Shown: positions 46,595 to 55,852, numbered from the stretch's first letter. The stretch is 64,000 nt of DNA from Pseudoduganella violacea (GCF_014191875.1 NZ_JACHXD010000008.1:186001-250000); one strand, 5' to 3'. Notes: generated from the letters alone by a model not told the origin. A program made the numbers and translations.

Positions 46595-47863
46595 TTATTC
46601 GTAGCGCAGCGCGTCAGCCGGCTTGACGCGGGCGGCGGCCCAGCTGGGGTACAGCGTGGCGACCAGGGACAGCGCAACCGCCGTCACGCCGATCACCGCC
46701 ACATCGGGCCAGCTCAGCTCCGATGGCACGGCACTGATGAAATAGATTTCCTTGGACAGGAATTTGAAGCCCAAGACCTGTTCGATGAATGGCACGATCA
46801 CATCCACGTTCGCGGCCAGCAGCACGCCGCCCGCCACGCCGAAGACGGTTCCCAGCACGCCCACCATCGAACCCTGCACCACGAAGATTTTCATGATGGC
46901 GCGTGGAGAAGCGCCCAGGGTGCGCAGGATGGCGATATCCGCCTGCTTGTCCGTCACCGTCATCACCAGCGTGGCCACAAGATTGAAGGCCGCCACCGCC
47001 ACGATCAGCGTCAGAATGATGAACATCATCTGCTTCTGCATGCGCACGGCGGCAAACCAGGTGGCGTTCACCTTGGTCCAGTCGCGTACCATGAAGTCGC
47101 CGTTCAAGGTCTGGCGCAGCTCGAAAGCCACTTGCGGCGCGCGCTGCAAGTCGGCTACACGCATGCGCAAGGCCATGGGGCCAGGCGTTTGCAGCAATTG
47201 CTGGCCATCTTCCAGGCTGATGAAAGCCAGACCAGAATCGAATTCGTTGTGGCCGGCCTCAAACACGCCCGCCACGGTAAAGCTGCGCATGGCGGGCGCC
47301 GCGCCGGACGAGGCCATCGCGCCCTGGGCCAGCGCCATGCCGACCTTGTCGCCGATTTTCACTTCCAGCGCTTTCGCCAGCTCCGCGCCCAACACGATAT
47401 TGAAGGAGCCGGGCTTGAGTTCATTGAAACTGCCCTGCTTTACCTGGCGCGTCACTTCGGAGACGGTGCCTTCCAATTCGGGCAGCACGCCGCGCACGAT
47501 GGCCGGGCGCAGATTGTCGCCGCCATGCACCAGCATGGCCTGCAGTTCGACGAAGGGGGCGGCGCCGCGCACCTCGGGATGCTGTTTGGCCTGGCGCGCC
47601 ACGGCCTGCCAGTCCGGCATGGCACCGCGCATATCGTAGGCTTCCACATGGCCCAGCACCGACACCATGCGCTCCGTGACCACTTTCTGAAAGCCGTTGT
47701 AGACCGACAGCACGACGATCAGCGCGGCCACGCCCAGGCCGATGCCGCTCATCGAGATCAGCGAAATAAAGGAGATGAAGCTATTGCGTCCGCTGCGCTT
47801 TCCGGCGCGCGTGTAGCGCAGGCCGACCAGCCATTCGAAAGGCAGATTGTTAAAAATACTCAT
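46595..47863 (-). CDS. lolC: LolC/LolE-type permease, copy 1
   Basis: A 422-residue permease with the same plan as copy 2: N-terminal helix in [19 protein letters not shown], periplasmic domain, three C-terminal helices and the end WAAARVKPADALRYE. Differences are spread over the periplasmic part (for example MPDWQAVARQAKQHPEVRG against [19 protein letters not shown]), as expected for subunits that have taken different roles. It is the first gene of the operon lolC(1)-lolC(2)-lolD-tatD. In E. coli the order is lolC-lolD-lolE, so the two permeases are not adjacent there. Confidence 0.9.
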   Translation of the reverse strand: MSIFNNLPFEWLVGLRYTRAGKRSGRNSFISFISLISMSGIGLGVAALIVVLSVYNGFQKVVTERMVSVLGHVEAYDMRGAMPDWQAVARQAKQHPEVRGAAPFVELQAMLVHGGDNLRPAIVRGVLPELEGTVSEVTRQVKQGSFNELKPGSFNIVLGAELAKALEVKIGDKVGMALAQGAMASSGAAPAMRSFTVAGVFEAGHNEFDSGLAFISLEDGQQLLQTPGPMALRMRVADLQRAPQVAFELRQTLNGDFMVRDWTKVNATWFAAVRMQKQMMFIILTLIVAVAAFNLVATLVMTVTDKQADIAILRTLGASPRAIMKIFVVQGSMVGVLGTVFGVAGGVLLAANVDVIVPFIEQVLGFKFLSKEIYFISAVPSELSWPDVAVIGVTAVALSLVATLYPSWAAARVKPADALRYE

Positions 47864-47930
47864 GAATCAGAGCCAGCTGAAGACGCGAAGCCCGCAGTGT
47901 GCCATATAAATGTCCGCCCATGGCTTAAAG

Positions 47931-47960
47931 TATAAAGTTTCACCAGAGAAACCCTGACAA
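47931..47960 (-). promoter_or_regulatory. Candidate sigma-70 promoter of the lol operon
   Basis: On the minus strand TTGTCA (47955-47960), 18-bp spacer, TTTATA (47931-47936); an overlapping TATACT could be used with a longer spacer. It lies 68 bp before the lolC copy 1 ATG, in the 138-bp gap that also serves the divergent gene at 48002. Confidence 0.45.
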
Positions 47961-48001
47961 AAGCGGTTTTCCGGCCCGGTGCTATCCACTACAATGGCGG
48001 G

Positions 48002-49021
48002 ATGGCTTCTACCACCGTCGTACTTCCCTTCGCGCTTCCTCCCCCGGAACTGGCAACTGATCTGACCCGCGTTTTGCAGGCGCCCGCGCTGGCGGCCCTG
48101 GTTGCGCGCCACAGCTTGCGTAAATTACACGCTTTCGATCCGGCCGACCGTGTGCTGCCGCACGAAAGCTGGCTGGCGCGCGCGCTCGGCTCGGGCCAGG
48201 GCGCGGCGCCGCTGGCCGCCGCCGCGCTGCGCGGTTTTGGGCTGGAACAGAGCGAGGGCTATTGGTTCATCGTCCACCCGATCCATATCCAGCTGGCGCG
48301 CAACCATCTGCTGATGGCCGATCCACGCCAGTTGCGCCTGGACGAAGCCGATTCGCGCGCCCTGTTCGACGCGGCCCGGCCGTATTTCGAGGAAGTGGGC
48401 AAAACCCTGCTGTATGGCGACGCCGAAACCTGGTTCATGCGCGCCGACGAGTGGAGCGTTTTGCGTACCGCCTCGCCGGATGCCGCCGCCGGCGTCAATC
48501 TGAGCGACTGGATGCCGGAAGGGCCGAATACCCTGGCCTTCCGCAAGCTGCAAAATGAAATCCAGATGCTGTGGCATGAGCATCCGGTCAACCAGGCCCG
48601 CGAAGCGCGCCGCCTGCCGCCCGTGAACTCCTTCTGGATGTGGGGCGGCGCTGCCGCTCCCGCGCCGCAAGCGCCGCTGAAACTGGCAAGCTGCGAATGT
48701 CCGGCATGGCTGGCCGCGCTGGCGCCTGCCGGTGCGCGCGCCGCTTCCGCCGCCAACGTGCTGGCAGCGCCCGACAGCGTGACAGTCCTGGGCCAGCTTA
48801 TCGCGCCCGGCCTGGGCGGCGACTGGTCCGCCTGGCTGCTGGAGATGCAACGCCTGGAACAGGAGTGGTTCGCGCCGCTGCTGGCGGGCGTCAAGGATGG
48901 CCGCATCGGCAATCTGACCCTGATCCTCGGCCGGCGCGACAGCTGGCTGGAAATCCGCACCAATAAACTGGCGCAGCACAAATTCTGGTGCGCGCCCAAG
49001 CTGAAGAATCTGCACACATGA
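48002..49021 (+). CDS. Conserved protein, phosphoglycerate-mutase-related
   Basis: This 339-residue protein resembles a betaproteobacterial family annotated as phosphoglycerate-mutase-like regulatory proteins and usually found beside recJ. I see WFIVHPIHIQLARNHLLM and HPVNQAREARRLPPVNSFWMWGGG-like segments, which are typical of that family, but not a full catalytic metal centre of apPGM enzymes. So catalysis is doubtful. It overlaps the recJ start by 4 bp (ATGA). No signal peptide. Confidence 0.65.
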   Translation: MASTTVVLPFALPPPELATDLTRVLQAPALAALVARHSLRKLHAFDPADRVLPHESWLARALGSGQGAAPLAAAALRGFGLEQSEGYWFIVHPIHIQLARNHLLMADPRQLRLDEADSRALFDAARPYFEEVGKTLLYGDAETWFMRADEWSVLRTASPDAAAGVNLSDWMPEGPNTLAFRKLQNEIQMLWHEHPVNQAREARRLPPVNSFWMWGGAAAPAPQAPLKLASCECPAWLAALAPAGARAASAANVLAAPDSVTVLGQLIAPGLGGDWSAWLLEMQRLEQEWFAPLLAGVKDGRIGNLTLILGRRDSWLEIRTNKLAQHKFWCAPKLKNLHT

Positions 49022-50712
49022 CCCGTATCGCCATTCGTCCCTGCCCTTTCCGCGAATCGGAAATGCTGCGCCAGGGCGGCATCCATCCCGTGCTCGCGCG
49101 CCTGTTTGCGGCGCGCGGCTTGTTCGACCCGAAAGAGCTGTCCAGCGAGCTGGCGGCCCTGATCGCCCCAGCCGGCCTGCTGCATATCGATGCCGCCGCC
49201 GCCTTCCTGGCCGACTCCATCGCCGCCAACAAACGCATGGTGATCGTGGCCGACTACGACTGCGACGGCGCGACCGCCTGCGCCACCGCCTTGCGCGGCC
49301 TGCGCGCCATGGGCGCCGACGTCGACTTCATCGTCCCTAACCGCTTCGAGTACGGCTATGGACTGACGCCGGAAATCGTGGCCCTGACCGCGCGCGAAAA
49401 GACGCCGGACATCATCATCACCGTCGATAACGGCATCGCCAGCATCGAAGGCGTGGCCGAGGCAACGCGGCGCGGCATTGAAGTCGTCATTACCGACCAC
49501 CACCTGCCCGGCGATTCGCTGCCCGACGCGCGCGTCATCGTCAATCCCAACCAGCCGGAATGCGGCTTTCCGTCCAAGCATCTGGCGGGCGTGGGCGTGG
49601 TGTTTTACGTGCTGCTGGCACTGCGCGCCGAACTGCGCCGCCGCGGCGTCTTCGACGCGCAAACCCAGCCCAAGCTGGACAGCCTGCTCGACCTGGTGGC
49701 GCTGGGCACCGTGGCCGACGTGGTCAAACTGGACCCCAACAACCGCATCCTGGTGGCGCAAGGCCTGAAACGCATGCGCGCCGGCCGCATGCAGCCCGGC
49801 GTAGCCGCCCTGTTCCGCGTGGCGGGACGGCAGGCGCGCAGCGCCAATCCCTTCGACCTGGGCTTCGCCCTTGGCCCGCGCCTGAACGCGGCCGGCCGCC
49901 TGGAAGATATGTCGCTCGGCATTGAATGCCTGGTCACGGACGACGAGGACCGCGCCTGGCAACTGGCGCAGGAACTCAACGAGATCAATATCAAGCGGCG
50001 CGAGATCGAGGCGGATATGCAGGATACCGCCATGCTGCATCTGGACGATTTCAGTCCGGCCGACAGCAGCACCATCTGCGTCTTCGATGAATCGTGGCAC
50101 CAGGGCGTGATCGGCATCGTCGCCTCGCGCCTGAAGGAAAAGTTTTACCGTCCCACCATCACCTTCGCTCCGGCGGGCGACGGCTGGATCAAGGGCTCCG
50201 GCCGGTCCATCCCCGGCTTCCACCTGCGCGACGCGCTGGACCTGGTGTCCAAGCGCGCGCCCAGCCTGATCGACAAGTTCGGCGGCCACGCCATGGCCGC
50301 AGGCTTGAGCATCCGCGCCGATGCGCTGGATGCCTTCACCCAGGCCTTCGAAGCCGTGGGCAGCGCCTGGCTCAGCGAGCAGCAGCTGGAACGCGTGGTG
50401 GAAACCGACGGCCCGCTGGATGACAACTGCTACACCACCCAGTTCATCGAGCTGCTGGATGGCCAGGTCTGGGGCCAAGGCTTCGCGCCGCCCGTCTTCT
50501 GCGACGAATTCCGCGTGGTCAGCCAGCGCATCCTCAAAGAGCGCCATTTGAAGCTGCTGCTGGAGAAGAACGGCGCGCGCTACGACGCCATCTGGTTCGG
50601 CCACATCGACTCGCTCGGCGACCGCGCCCGCGTCGCCTTCCGCCTGGACGCCAACGAATACAACGGCGTCACCAAGGTGCAGCTGCTGGTCGAGCATGCC
50701 GAACCTGCCTAA
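49018..50712 (+). CDS. recJ: Single-stranded-DNA-specific exonuclease RecJ
   Basis: RecJ degrades single-stranded DNA 5' to 3' in recombination and mismatch repair. The 564-residue protein has the DHH-family motifs VADYDCDG (motif I) and VITDHHLPG (motif III), the DHHA1 part with GSGRSIPGFHLRDAL and FGGHAMAAGLSI, and the C-terminal OB-like domain. ATG 49018 overlaps the preceding stop. It is convergent with tssG, with no gap between the stops. Confidence 0.95.
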   Translation: MTRIAIRPCPFRESEMLRQGGIHPVLARLFAARGLFDPKELSSELAALIAPAGLLHIDAAAAFLADSIAANKRMVIVADYDCDGATACATALRGLRAMGADVDFIVPNRFEYGYGLTPEIVALTAREKTPDIIITVDNGIASIEGVAEATRRGIEVVITDHHLPGDSLPDARVIVNPNQPECGFPSKHLAGVGVVFYVLLALRAELRRRGVFDAQTQPKLDSLLDLVALGTVADVVKLDPNNRILVAQGLKRMRAGRMQPGVAALFRVAGRQARSANPFDLGFALGPRLNAAGRLEDMSLGIECLVTDDEDRAWQLAQELNEINIKRREIEADMQDTAMLHLDDFSPADSSTICVFDESWHQGVIGIVASRLKEKFYRPTITFAPAGDGWIKGSGRSIPGFHLRDALDLVSKRAPSLIDKFGGHAMAAGLSIRADALDAFTQAFEAVGSAWLSEQQLERVVETDGPLDDNCYTTQFIELLDGQVWGQGFAPPVFCDEFRVVSQRILKERHLKLLLEKNGARYDAIWFGHIDSLGDRARVAFRLDANEYNGVTKVQLLVEHAEPA

Positions 50713-51642
50713 TTAGGCAAGCAGATAGCGAACCTCTCCATACTCTGCACCGGAAAGGAATGAGTCCACACCCAAGCGACTTCCCCGTCCCAGCACTGCG
50801 CCGCGGATATCTTCGCGGCGCAAAGTCAACCTCATCTCACAGCTCAGCAAGCCAAGAGAGAGCTTGCGCACCATCGTTCGCAGAGCCGCCGCACCATCGC
50901 TGCCTGGCAGAAAACGATTGAAATCATCCTGCGTCAGCGGCCCAGCGTGCAGGCGTAAGCGCCGATCGCGGCGCCAGATGCGCTCTCCCAACGCGGCGTT
51001 TTCGCCAAGGACGCAGTTGTCCATGCCAAGACCGTTGCGTGTTTCAGCATTCAAGACTTCCCAACTGCCGGCAAACTGCTCAACACGAAGAGGGATGCCG
51101 AAATGCGCGCTTAGCATCTGGGCCATTGATGCCCCCGAGTTGGACGGCCGACGTAGGATCGCGGCGTAAAAAGCCTGGACTTCGTCTTTCTCAGTTGCGG
51201 CGGCCAGCGCCAGCATTATTTTCAGGAAACCGGTGTCGGATAGCGCTTCCGGGCGGTAGCTGCTCCAGGCCTTGAAGAATAGCGGCAATGCGCGGGCCGA
51301 GAATATCTCGATAAAGGCCTGCGCGCCGTCGTCGTCGTTCATGGCGCCGCGTCCAGCGGCGAGACGCTCGGTGTAGTGCAGCGGCAACGCCCCGCCGACA
51401 CCCAGCATACTCATGAAGGCGGCTGTTAATTCAAGGCTGCCGTCGTCAGCTCGTTTCAGGACTTCGATTTCCGATCCTGGGAAAGCCAGCGATCTACTGC
51501 CCTTACAGTGCAGCGCTGGAGATCCGCAACGAAGCTTGCGGACTTCCAGCAGGCGCATGGCCTGGCTGAATTCATAACGCTGCGGCTCGCTCAGCAGGCA
51601 CTCGATCAGCGCAGGCTCAGGTTTCCATTGCGGGGTGGGCAT
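50713..51642 (-). CDS. tssG: Type VI secretion baseplate protein TssG
   Basis: TssG (ImpH/VasB), 309 residues, is a baseplate wedge protein. Typical segments are the start region LIECLLSEPQRYEFSQAMRLLE, MSMLGVGGALPLHYTE, and a late RLRLHAGPLTQDDFNRFLPG region. It overlaps tssF by 37 bp, so they are coupled. The other T6SS genes (tssBC, tssE, tssH, tssJKLM, vgrG) are not in the window; recJ follows directly. Confidence 0.9.
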   Translation of the reverse strand: MPTPQWKPEPALIECLLSEPQRYEFSQAMRLLEVRKLRCGSPALHCKGSRSLAFPGSEIEVLKRADDGSLELTAAFMSMLGVGGALPLHYTERLAAGRGAMNDDDGAQAFIEIFSARALPLFFKAWSSYRPEALSDTGFLKIMLALAAATEKDEVQAFYAAILRRPSNSGASMAQMLSAHFGIPLRVEQFAGSWEVLNAETRNGLGMDNCVLGENAALGERIWRRDRRLRLHAGPLTQDDFNRFLPGSDGAAALRTMVRKLSLGLLSCEMRLTLRREDIRGAVLGRGSRLGVDSFLSGAEYGEVRYLLA

Positions 51643-53327
51643 CGCAGCAGCTCCTCTCCGGTGGCGGCCGATACAACGGTCAATTGCGTAAAGCTGTTCA
51701 GGTGTACTTGCGTGGCGAGAAAGTGTTCGATTACCTGCGCGAATAAATGCAGGCCACTGCCTGCATAGGAACTTTGATCAAGCGTCATGCGGATAGCGAA
51801 ACCTTGTACCGGCCACGCGCCGTGGCAGTCGCTCAAGGAAGCCTGCGCTGGCTGCCATTCGATGCTGACGATGCCTTCCACTAGCCGTCGCGTACTTGGC
51901 GATTGAACGGGATCGAACAGGGATAATATGGCGGCAAACTGCTGCGCATCCATCCGCTGCAAACCGCGCCCACTGCGGCTTAACAAGGCCAGCAAACGCC
52001 ATTCGTTTTGCGCCTCCAGGGGCGCTGGACGCAGTGGCGACGGCTGGCCAAGTAGTTGCAGACGCTGGCCGGTATCATCGCGCAGGTCGCCGACCAGCCG
52101 TCGTGGCAAATCCGCATTGCAGCAGAGAAGATCGATGGAGGCTGCGGCGCAGCCCTCTCCATCAAGATCGATACTGCCGTCGGACAACGCGATGCGCATA
52201 CCGGAGCGCCCTGCGCATCGATGGGCGATCCAGTACCGTCCTTTCGCCTCTTCCTCGCCATGGCTTTGGCGGAAGAATGGGCGGTAGATATCCACCTTGC
52301 CGCAGGCCGTCGCCATGCGCACCGAGTCAATGGCGAATATCTCGCCGGCCGATGGCGGCAATCCGCTCGGCTCAAGCTCATACTCGCTACGCATATGGGT
52401 CACGCTGATTGGGTTTGCCGCACGTGGAAAGAGATTGACGACAGGTGTGGCGCCAATTCGCAAATTGTCGGCCGACAGAGTTCCAAGCACCTGCGCCGGG
52501 CTCGCCTGGCGCTGCGCGTCGGGCAGCAGCAGATGCAAGATAAGGCGCCGGCCTGGATAGTGGCGCAAGGCGGCGATATCGAGATCGATGAAGTTGAACT
52601 TCTGCGGAAATGAAAAGTATTCCTTCAGGAGGCGTTCCCCCTCGTCCTCGCCGGGACAACGCGGCAGCAAGGCCTCATCCTCCGCGAAGCCTACCGAACG
52701 CAGGGGAATGGATGGAAGTGGGTGCCAAAGCCCGTCCCGGGTTTCCACGTAAGCCAGGCGCGCCTTGAGGAAGAAGGCATCGCGCAAGGCGGCGCAGAAC
52801 GAAGCTTCTCCGTCCAGATATATGCGCAAGCACTCCTGCCCAGATCCCGGCAGCTCCTCGATCGTGATGCTGATGAGGGATGAGAATACCGGCAAATCTG
52901 GCTTGTCCGGCCGGGCCACGTAAGCGGCGGAAGCAATCCGCGCAGGGCTGACGCAAACGTCGTACACGGTGCGGAAGCAGCAAGCCACACTGTCCACCGG
53001 CGCCGACTGCAGCGTTGCGCCACGGGGGAGTGCGGCGCCCTGCCCGTCCAGGCAGACGATGGCGCAGGCAGGAAATGGACGCCAATGCTGTGGATACAGC
53101 ATCTGAAACAAGGCGCTGATGAACCGTGGATAGTCGTCATCGAGGCGCTTGGCGATGCGGGCATTGAGCATGGCCACAGCCTGCGCCAGGCGGTCGGCAT
53201 GGGGATCGACGGCCGCGCCATCATGCGCCAGAGCGCCAGCCAAGCCAGGATAGCGCGCGCCGAACAACGGGCTGGCGTGGCGCAGCGCCAGCAGTTCCCG
53301 CTCCAGATACGGCAGAAGTTGCTCCAT
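51606..53327 (-). CDS. tssF: Type VI secretion baseplate protein TssF
   Basis: TssF (ImpG/VasA), 573 residues, forms the wedge with TssG. Signatures are MEQLLPYLERELLALRHAS with FGARYPGLAGALAH, DDYPRFISALFQMLYPQHW and RLLKEYFSFPQKFNFIDLD. ATG 53327 is chosen for family agreement with GAGGGC ahead of it; the open frame extends further upstream. A complete reading frame suggests it is maintained. It is divergent from the toxin-antitoxin pair. Confidence 0.92.
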   Translation of the reverse strand: MEQLLPYLERELLALRHASPLFGARYPGLAGALAHDGAAVDPHADRLAQAVAMLNARIAKRLDDDYPRFISALFQMLYPQHWRPFPACAIVCLDGQGAALPRGATLQSAPVDSVACCFRTVYDVCVSPARIASAAYVARPDKPDLPVFSSLISITIEELPGSGQECLRIYLDGEASFCAALRDAFFLKARLAYVETRDGLWHPLPSIPLRSVGFAEDEALLPRCPGEDEGERLLKEYFSFPQKFNFIDLDIAALRHYPGRRLILHLLLPDAQRQASPAQVLGTLSADNLRIGATPVVNLFPRAANPISVTHMRSEYELEPSGLPPSAGEIFAIDSVRMATACGKVDIYRPFFRQSHGEEEAKGRYWIAHRCAGRSGMRIALSDGSIDLDGEGCAAASIDLLCCNADLPRRLVGDLRDDTGQRLQLLGQPSPLRPAPLEAQNEWRLLALLSRSGRGLQRMDAQQFAAILSLFDPVQSPSTRRLVEGIVSIEWQPAQASLSDCHGAWPVQGFAIRMTLDQSSYAGSGLHLFAQVIEHFLATQVHLNSFTQLTVVSAATGEELLRCPPRNGNLSLR

Positions 53328-53416
53328 AAGACGCCCTCGAAAGATATTCTGATTCAACATCTCCATACTGGCAGCTGGCGGCACTTAGAATATTGATTTA
53401 CAGCAACAAGACACGC

Positions 53417-53445
53417 TTGCAGACACTCCGGATATGGAGTATAAA
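53417..53445 (+). promoter_or_regulatory. Promoter and operator dyad of the RES-Xre toxin-antitoxin operon
   Basis: TTGCAG (53417-53422), 17-bp spacer, TATAAA (53440-53445). Inside lies the dyad ACTCC-N6-GGAGT (53425-53440), which touches the -10; a bound antitoxin would block RNA polymerase. Confidence 0.55.
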
Positions 53446-53467
53446 GAATTCAGAACCGGAGAAAATC

Positions 53468-53905
53468 ATGTATTCCGCCTATTCCTACCCCAAGAGTGCC
53501 TTTGAACCCAGCTTCCCGGTGGATCTAAATGCCCGGGAAGAACGCGAAAGGCTGTCCAAAACCGCGCTGAAAGGCTTTTTCAAGCTGGTGGCAGCGTGGA
53601 AGCTGCGCGATGAAGATGCGCGCGAATTGCTGGGCGGCCTGTCCAGCAGCTCCTTCTACGAATGGAAGAAGAATCCCGACCGGGTGCTCGAAGTGGACCG
53701 CATCACCCGCATTTCCTACCTGGTCGGCATCTACAAATCGCTGCACATCATTTATGGCGACAAGCTGGCCGACGAATGGGTCTGCCTCGCCAACAAGAAT
53801 ACGATTTTCGGCGGCCGCACACCGCTGGCCTATATGCTGGCCGGCGGCCTGCTCTCGATGCAGACGGTGCGCAAGCTGCTGGACGCGCGGCGCGGAGGGC
53901 TGTAA
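53468..53905 (+). CDS. Antitoxin, Xre-MbcA-ParS (DUF2384) type
   Basis: This 145-residue antitoxin has an N-terminal helical DNA-binding domain (about 25-90; LLGGLSSSSFYEWKKNP) and the C-terminal DUF2384 toxin-binding end (NKNTIFGGRTPLAYMLAGG). RES-Xre antitoxins bind the RES toxin and repress their own promoter. ATG 53468 follows GGAG at 8 bp; the frame is open further upstream but crosses the promoter. The toxin follows without a gap. Confidence 0.9.
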   Translation: MYSAYSYPKSAFEPSFPVDLNAREERERLSKTALKGFFKLVAAWKLRDEDARELLGGLSSSSFYEWKKNPDRVLEVDRITRISYLVGIYKSLHIIYGDKLADEWVCLANKNTIFGGRTPLAYMLAGGLLSMQTVRKLLDARRGGL

Positions 53906-54595
53906 TTGCTGCGCGCCGCCACCCCGCCACTACGCCTGCTGCGGCAATTCGACACCTGCCGCCTGATCCCGTCGCGCTATGCCGATGTGGAGGATTCCGT
54001 TCTCAGCCCGCTAGCCGAGAACGACGCCGAACTCCAGGATCTGTTTGACCTCGATAACGCCACCAATGCGCGCCTGCTGGCCGAACATGGCGGCGCGCCC
54101 GGTATCGGCGTGGGCGAGCTGGTGGACCGGGTTCCCAACTTCCGCATCATCAACGCCGCCTTTACCTATGCGCGGCCGGAAGGCAGCCGCTTTAACGACG
54201 GTGAACGGGGCGCATGGTATTGCGCGTTTGAGGTAGAAACGGCGCTGTCCGAAGTCATCTTCCACAAGACAGTGGAATACGCCGAGATCGAGCGCTTCGA
54301 CGACAGCGTGCGCTATCAGACCATGCTGGCCGATTTCACCGCCGAATTCCATGACATCCGCGGCGAGAAAGCGTATATCGCCTGCCTGGCGCCGGACAGC
54401 TATATCGATTCCCAGCATCTGGCGGCGCAACTGCTGCATGCCGGCTCGATGGGCATTATCTATCCCAGCGTGCGGCGCGAAGGCGGCATCAATCTGGCCT
54501 GTTTCCGTCCCGCGCTGGTGGGGAATGTTCGCAAAGGCCTCTCCTATCGGTTAACATGGGAGGGTTCGCCGACGCCGCGCGTCGAGGCGATTTAA
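53906..54595 (+). CDS. RES-domain toxin
   Basis: This 229-residue protein carries the RES domain: SRFNDGERGAWYCAFEVETA with R, Y and E of the ADP-ribosyltransferase-like active site, the SEVIFH stretch and a C-terminal S-x-R segment (YPSVRREGG). RES toxins degrade NAD+. The start is TTG 53906, directly after the antitoxin stop, with GGAGGG 6-8 bp before; no ATG lies near the fold's start, so TTG seems real. A weak start would hold toxin below antitoxin. Confidence 0.88.
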   Translation: MLRAATPPLRLLRQFDTCRLIPSRYADVEDSVLSPLAENDAELQDLFDLDNATNARLLAEHGGAPGIGVGELVDRVPNFRIINAAFTYARPEGSRFNDGERGAWYCAFEVETALSEVIFHKTVEYAEIERFDDSVRYQTMLADFTAEFHDIRGEKAYIACLAPDSYIDSQHLAAQLLHAGSMGIIYPSVRREGGINLACFRPALVGNVRKGLSYRLTWEGSPTPRVEAI

Positions 54596-54613
54596 CCGAT
54601 TCAAGAGCAAGCA

Positions 54614-54934
54614 ATGCAAACCAAGCCAGAAAAAGACACCGAACTCCGCGACAAAGTTAACCGCGAAACCGCCCGCCTGCCATGGTCGGAGCTGATCAAA
54701 CATTTCGCCGCCGGCACGGTGGTGTGGGTGGCCGACGAGCTGGACCTGGTCGATGTCGCCGTGCGCATCTCCCACGACGACAAGCAGAATATCGCCACCT
54801 GGATGGCCGAAGGCAAAATCGCCAAGGTCAATGATCAGCAGGCGCAGACCTGGCTGGAAACCAATGCCAATCTGTGGGCTTGCGTGGTCAGCCCATTTAT
54901 CCTGGTGCAGCAGGAAAAGCGCAAGGTGCACTAG
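54614..54934 (+). CDS. DUF2288 protein
   Basis: This 106-residue cytoplasmic protein fits DUF2288 (ETARLPWSELIKHFAAGTVVWV and NLWACVVSPFILVQ). No function is known. It is 18 bp after the toxin and may be read through from that operon. Confidence 0.82.
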   Translation: MQTKPEKDTELRDKVNRETARLPWSELIKHFAAGTVVWVADELDLVDVAVRISHDDKQNIATWMAEGKIAKVNDQQAQTWLETNANLWACVVSPFILVQQEKRKVH

Positions 54935-54953
54935 CCGGCGCTACAGCTAAGCG

Positions 54954-55442
54954 TTACGATTTCTTCTGCTTTGGCTGCCGGAAATTAGATTGTCGAACGT
55001 ATTTCTCATACCCGGTGCCATCCTCAATCCCGCTTACCCAATGCCCACTGGATTCAAGAAAAGCAACCATGCAACCAGTTCCCCCATATGGGTAGCCATG
55101 AGGATGAAATACTAGCTTGCATCGACTATCTTCACATGGAATGGAGACAAGCTGGTAGTCTCCATTCAAGAAGGCATCGAGCATCGACTCAAGATGCCAC
55201 TTCGGCGTAAGCATCGCGGGGGAATATCGAATTTCGATGGGCGTGGAAAACCACTCGTCATTCCATTCCTGCGCTTCCTCTGCGGATGGACTCCAGAAAT
55301 AAGATCGGCCTATTCGGCATGAAGCTTCTCCAAGCGATACATCATTTCTTTTGCGACGCCAGCATTGGGAGATCCAGCGAACTTCCTGATGAGAGCAATA
55401 GCATCTGCTGTACCGATATCGGCCAGTGCATGACTGAACCAT
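54954..55442 (-). pseudogene. Small unknown protein, start lost or overlapping
   Basis: A minus-strand frame whose last 115 codons look real (EEAQEWNDEWFSTPIEIRY ... HPHGYPYGGTGCMVAFLESS ... GYEKYVRQSNF). The first 45 codons overlap the broken gene upstream in another frame and have no protein character, and no ATG, GTG or TTG stands near the point where sense begins (about 55307-55325). So its own start seems missing, or it was once joined to the upstream gene. The DNA is AT-richer than the surroundings. It resembles small immunity-type proteins only in size and setting. Confidence 0.45.
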
Positions 55443-55815
55443 TTCGCGATGACCTCAGGCTCGGAACTGGTGTAGTCAAACATCTGAAAATCACCTTCCA
55501 AAATCTGTCGAATATACGGCACACTGGACGGACAACGGAGTTCTTGAATGTCCCGGGAATCTCCTGATGGAGTTCGTGGCCTGGCATCACCAATAATGTG
55601 TTGAGTGCCTCGGCTCTTACCAATGGGGCCTCAATCGCTCGTATAAATTCCAGCAGCGCGTACGAAGCCGCCCAATCATCCGCTTTTATTGCGGCCGCCA
55701 TTTCTTGCGAAATATAGTCATTAACAGCATCAGGGGCAATGCCTGGAATCAGGTCTTGCTTCAACACGTCATTGCTGCGCTCATTCAGGAGTTCCCGTAT
55801 TCGCTTTTCAATCAT
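55310..55815 (-). pseudogene. HEAT-like helical-repeat protein, frameshifted
   Basis: From ATG 55815 the frame reads MIEKRIRELLNERSND to MPGHELHQEI, then loses sense near 55555. The frame that continues it starts with QELRCPSSVPYIRQIL and runs through DYTSSEPEVIAKWFSHALAD to MMYRLEKLHAE. One missing base around 55548-55560 explains both halves. Joined, it is a protein of about 168 residues of HEAT-like helical repeats, a type common among immunity proteins of contact-dependent toxins. Composition is AT-richer than neighbours, which suggests transfer. Confidence 0.65.
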
Positions 55816-55852
55816 CTTTCACCAAATAAGCAAGTCAGTCCCGCTATCTTCA

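Noticed and set aside
45311-47863. The two lolC/E genes as an assembly duplication
   Set aside because: The copies differ throughout and both are intact, so they are true paralogues.
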